This document shows positions 33,256-35,717 of a DNA stretch of 35,717 nt, piece by piece. Origin of the DNA: Muribaculum sp. (lineage in GTDB: Bacteria > Bacteroidota > Bacteroidia > Bacteroidales > Muribaculaceae). Under the pieces are notes generated by a model. The model had not been told where the DNA came from and did no database searches. It worked only from the letters and a program-made list of their open reading frames with translations. The position numbers and the translations under genes are program-made. The stretch covers positions 1-35,717 of the forward strand of contig VSOZ01000027.1 in the NCBI GenBank assembly GCA_009775095.1. Direction: 5' to 3'. Position 1 is the stretch's first letter. Every line of letters begins with the position of its first letter.

Positions 33256-34260
33256 TTATCCTTGTTTGAAAATGCCGGCAAAATCAGCTTGATGGGGTGT
33301 ACTCTTTTTGTTTATGCGGTTTTTAAGACGTGATTTACGTTTGTATACAACCTCAATGCTTTCGCCGAGCAACAGGCTTATGGTGCGGTTTGATAATCCG
33401 CATGAAAGATACAATGCAAGTCGGTATTCCTGCGGTTTTAGATCGCCATGTTCGTTCTTTAGATTATACAGAAGGTTGTTACGACAATCGTTGACCGTAC
33501 TTTCCATATCGGCTATTATTACCGAGTCGTTTTTCAGCAAGTCGATTTCTCGTTTTACTTTGTCTGCTATCGATTTGCGTTCGGCAGCCGTGCCTTGAGC
33601 TTCGTAATATGTGTCGCAGAGCGAGTCAATAAGATTGAAGCGGGTTTCGAACAGTCGCTGAAGTTTAGTTTCCATAACTGACATACCTTCTCGACTATTG
33701 TTTATGTCACTTCTCAAAGCCGAGGCTTCGGCCATAAGCGCCGATGCCTGTGCCGATCTTATTTTTAAACGCTGTCGTTGCCATACTATTATGCCCGCTG
33801 CAAGTGACAGAAGCAATAGTCCCCACAATAAACGGCGGTTCTGTTTCGCTCGTTCTTTATAAAGCATAAATTCTTTCTCTTTCTGAAGATAAAGAGCTGT
33901 CACCAATGCATTGTCTTCGACGGTCGCGGTGTCGGTTAAAGCGCGTTTCGCTTCTTGCGCCCTCCGGTATTTGTCGGCAAGTCTATGGGAGCCGTAGTAG
34001 TCAATAGCTATGTTGACTATTGAGTCTGAAGGTGCATGCAGGTTGCGGGCTACCATTGCCTCGCTGTATAGCAGAGCCCATCGCGCCACTGTAGACGAGT
34101 CGTGAAGTTGCGACACATCTATTATATTGAGCCGGTCAAATGCTTGTTCCGGATTTTCAGCCATTAATCGTTCGGCATCGTCAAGACTTCTTACATGCCG
34201 GGTAGTGTAAGAACATCCGGTTACCAGAAACACAGCTATTATATATAGTATGGAGCGCAT
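33256..34260 (-). CDS. Membrane-spanning lipoprotein with LuxR-like HTH
   Basis: This 334-residue protein has a lipoprotein signal (FLVTGC, Cys at 16), an extracytoplasmic helical part (about 25-140, probably TPR-like), one membrane helix (144-160), a coiled coil (about 164-205) and a C-terminal LuxR-like HTH (about 274-316, LKPQEYRLALYLSCGLSNRT then KRKSRLKNRI). This topology links an outside sensor to a DNA-binding domain with no phosphorelay. The TonB-type barrel gene lies 134 nt downstream on the same strand and is a likely target. The ligand is unknown. A TAAATTTG box on the minus strand at 34310-34317 may be its promoter. Confidence 0.82.
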   Translation of the reverse strand: MRSILYIIAVFLVTGCSYTTRHVRSLDDAERLMAENPEQAFDRLNIIDVSQLHDSSTVARWALLYSEAMVARNLHAPSDSIVNIAIDYYGSHRLADKYRRAQEAKRALTDTATVEDNALVTALYLQKEKEFMLYKERAKQNRRLLWGLLLLSLAAGIIVWQRQRLKIRSAQASALMAEASALRSDINNSREGMSVMETKLQRLFETRFNLIDSLCDTYYEAQGTAAERKSIADKVKREIDLLKNDSVIIADMESTVNDCRNNLLYNLKNEHGDLKPQEYRLALYLSCGLSNRTISLLLGESIEVVYKRKSRLKNRINKKSTPHQADFAGIFKQG

Positions 34261-34328
34261 ATTTTTGTCTGTATTATTACTGTGGTATGGATTGATATGG
34301 TTTATGATGCAAATTTATGCAATTTTTG

Positions 34329-34360
34329 TTTGAATGACGGAAATAATTGGGTTACATTTG
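34329..34360 (+). promoter_or_regulatory. Promoter of the PAP2 gene
   Basis: TTTG (34329-34332), a 20-bp spacer and TACATTTG (34353-34360) match the consensus fully. The first in-frame ATG is only 10 nt after the -7 box, so the transcript would be nearly leaderless unless ATG 34377 is used. Confidence 0.7.
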
Positions 34361-34370
34361 TATATAAAAC

Positions 34371-35321
34371 ATGTATATGAGGTATATTTTATTATACGTA
34401 TTCGCGTTTGCGGTATTGTCATTGTGTGCGGCGGAACCGGCCGATACTCTTTCGCTTCGTCAAAGGCCTCGGCCGTTGCAGAGTGTGGTGCGGGCCGGTA
34501 GCGCTTTTGCTGTTAATGTAGGCATTACCGAGGTGCTGAAACATACGGTAACGGAGCTACGTCCCGACGGATCGGGCGATGACTCCTTCCCGAGTCGTCA
34601 TACTTCGTGGGCTTATAATCTCGGCACGATAGGTGCACATGAACTTTATCGTTTTTCTCCGTGGTCGGTGCCGGGTTTTCATGCAATAGCCTCTGCCGTG
34701 GGTATGCAGCGTGTAATGGCCCGGCGTCATCATCCGCGCGATGTTTTGGCCGGTGCCGCTAATGGTGTTGTATCGGCGGAACTGGGTTATTGGTTAGGCG
34801 GAGTTTTCTTTCGCGACGCTCGTCTGAAGTTGCCCGATGTGGACTATGAGCGTCTTGCTGCATTTGACTATGAGACAGTTGCCGCCTTTCCTTTGTCCGC
34901 AATAGGTGACGGCTTGTCGCTTCGTACGGGTTTTTCTGCAAAAGCTCGTATCGTATGTCCGCTTAATGACCATGTGGGGCTGCTTGCTGCATTGAAGCTA
35001 CAGTCATTGCCGGTATATCGCTCCGGCAAATTTTTCGGACTGCTTGATGCTGCGGGTCTGTCGGTCGGAACATCTTACGGCGTGGCTCTGTGTGGAAGGT
35101 GGGGTGTCGAAGGTGATGTCAGTGTCGGAGTCTCTCGGGCTTGGGGGCAGGGAGAATATAAATGTACCCGTTGGGCTTTTGACTGCGACGCTGAACTTGC
35201 TTTTCCATGTCGTATTGAAGGCCGGCTTATGCTGGGACCACGCGCAGGATACAGCGTTATGGTTATGTCCAAAGCTGTGTCCATGCTTACATTGTCGTTT
35301 TTTACACGAATTACATTCTGA
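34371..35321 (+). CDS. PAP2-family phosphatase with beta-barrel-like C-terminus
   Basis: The 316-residue protein has a signal peptide (about 1-21) and a PAP2 phosphatase domain (about 35-150). All three motifs are present: Lys57-x6-Arg64-Pro65, Pro74-Ser-Arg-His77 (Arg replaces the common Gly) and Arg114-x5-His120-x3-Asp124. Such enzymes remove phosphate from lipids such as undecaprenyl or phosphatidate species. Residues about 165-316 look like alternating beta strands ending in an aromatic residue (FFTRITF), unlike a normal PAP2 tail and suggesting an outer-membrane barrel. ATG 34377 (residue 3) is an alternative start. It is a single-gene unit. Confidence 0.85.
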   Translation: MYMRYILLYVFAFAVLSLCAAEPADTLSLRQRPRPLQSVVRAGSAFAVNVGITEVLKHTVTELRPDGSGDDSFPSRHTSWAYNLGTIGAHELYRFSPWSVPGFHAIASAVGMQRVMARRHHPRDVLAGAANGVVSAELGYWLGGVFFRDARLKLPDVDYERLAAFDYETVAAFPLSAIGDGLSLRTGFSAKARIVCPLNDHVGLLAALKLQSLPVYRSGKFFGLLDAAGLSVGTSYGVALCGRWGVEGDVSVGVSRAWGQGEYKCTRWAFDCDAELAFPCRIEGRLMLGPRAGYSVMVMSKAVSMLTLSFFTRITF

Positions 35322-35339
35322 TTCAGACACATATCTGAG

Positions 35340-35381
35340 ATCTAACATATACCGTAGATGCATCTAACATATATTGTAGAT
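35340..35381. repeat. Two tandem 20-bp near-palindromes
   Basis: ATCTAACATATACCGTAGAT (35340-35359) and ATCTAACATATATTGTAGAT (35362-35381) differ at two positions and repeat every 22 bp, about two DNA turns. Each has ATCTA/TAGAT arms. They lie 30 bp upstream of the tRNA-Ser -33 element. They look like a pair of protein-binding sites; the protein is unknown. Confidence 0.6.
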
Positions 35382-35410
35382 AAAACCTGCAAAATTAGTG
35401 AGCTAAAAAT

Positions 35411-35441
35411 TTTGACAAGTCGAAAACATTGCATAACTTTG
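35411..35441 (+). promoter_or_regulatory. tRNA-Ser promoter
   Basis: TTTG (35411-35414), a 19-bp spacer and TAACTTTG (35434-35441) match the consensus fully, 29 nt before the mature tRNA 5' end. Confidence 0.8.
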
Positions 35442-35470
35442 CACCGCTAAGTCAGAAAAGACCCACGCAA

Positions 35471-35560
35471 GGAGAGGTGGGTGAGTGGCTGAAACCACCA
35501 GTTTGCTAAACTGACGTAGGAGCAATCCTACCACGAGTTCGAATCTCGTCCTCTCCGCCA
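35471..35560 (+). tRNA. tRNA-Ser (anticodon GCT)
   Basis: This is a 90-nt class II tRNA with encoded CCA. The acceptor stem pairs GGAGAGG with CCTCTCC, followed by discriminator G. The anticodon loop TTGCTAA gives GCT, reading AGC and AGU serine codons. A long variable arm (GTAGGAGCAATCCTAC) is typical of tRNA-Ser. The T arm reads GAGTTCGAATCTC. Confidence 0.96.
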
Positions 35561-35572
35561 ACCAACCAATAG

Positions 35573-35613
35573 AACCCGCTGTAAGTCAATAGCTTACAGC
35601 GGGTTTTTGTTTT
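35573..35613 (+). terminator. tRNA-Ser terminator
   Basis: A perfect 13-bp stem (AACCCGCTGTAAG with CTTACAGCGGGTT) with a 7-nt loop is followed by a T-rich tail. It lies 12 nt past the tRNA CCA end. Beyond it, to 35717, I see no gene, only two ACATACAAA direct repeats (35618-35626 and 35630-35638). Confidence 0.9.
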
Positions 35614-35717
35614 ACGCACATACAAAAATACATACAAATTGGGCCCAAGCCGAAATGCCGGTGCATATGTTAAAATCGGCAAAGGTCAAGAGTTAAAAAT
35701 CATGCGTAGAGTTTGAC

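Noticed and set aside
35044..35367. 107-codon plus-strand frame and overlapping minus-strand frames near the PAP2 3' end
   Set aside because: They are shadows of the PAP2 gene, with no signal, family pattern or promoter of their own.
1..35717. CRISPR array
   Set aside because: No regularly spaced repeat series was seen; the only short tandem repeat is the two-copy element at 35340-35381.

Overview
The window comes from a member of the Bacteroidota, most likely order Bacteroidales. The evidence is the recurring TAnnTTTG -7 box with TTTG about 19-21 bp upstream, SPII lipoproteins with Bacteroidota-type tails, TonB-dependent outer-membrane proteins without SD-rich starts, and a B12 locus containing a BtuG-type surface propeller. 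A gut family such as Muribaculaceae is plausible but cannot be settled from this sequence alone. Most of the window is compact, ordinary chromosome.

Layout. 1-2.1 kb: tRNA-Gly(CCC) and a TPR/OmpA-like lipoprotein, both on the minus strand. 2.2-7.4 kb: a GH31 alpha-xylosidase-type glycosidase, arginine decarboxylase (speA) and truA. 7.3-8.2 kb: a DUF3298-type lipoprotein convergent with truA. 8.5-11.3 kb: acpP-fabF, a small secreted hypothetical protein and a one-TM OmpA-domain protein. 11.4-14.1 kb: a sulfur-amino-acid cluster, with metY plus a ThiF/MoeB-like E1 enzyme divergent from an Lrp/AsnC regulator. 14.2-19.2 kb: a four-gene minus-strand run with two rhomboid proteases, a membrane-anchored EEP-family hydrolase and an M3 dipeptidase. 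19.3-20.4 kb: HU and a PorT-type beta-barrel protein. 20.4-26.0 kb: a cobalamin riboswitch controlling btuB-btuG-btuF-btuC. 26.0-28.4 kb: an ISAs1-type transposase scar followed by an AT-rich two-gene cassette (AAA ATPase plus a PD-(D/E)XK-like protein). 28.4-34.3 kb, minus strand: ABC-F ATPase, AlkD-type DNA glycosylase, TonB-type outer-membrane barrel, and a membrane-spanning lipoprotein with a LuxR-like HTH. 34.4-35.6 kb: a PAP2 phosphatase with a barrel-like C-terminus, then tRNA-Ser(GCT).

How the genes work together. The B12 genes form one transport path: BtuG captures the corrinoid at the surface, BtuB imports it across the outer membrane, BtuF binds it in the periplasm and BtuC moves it across the inner membrane. 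The expected ATPase BtuD is absent from the window. Its usual position is taken by transposase debris and the AT-rich cassette. That cassette is the best candidate for an undescribed system: an OLD/ABC-like ATPase with no nuclease domain of its own, followed after 5 bp by a small protein with a D-x16-ExK signature. It resembles known ATPase-nuclease anti-phage pairs in layout but not in its nuclease type. This is inference; no database search was possible.
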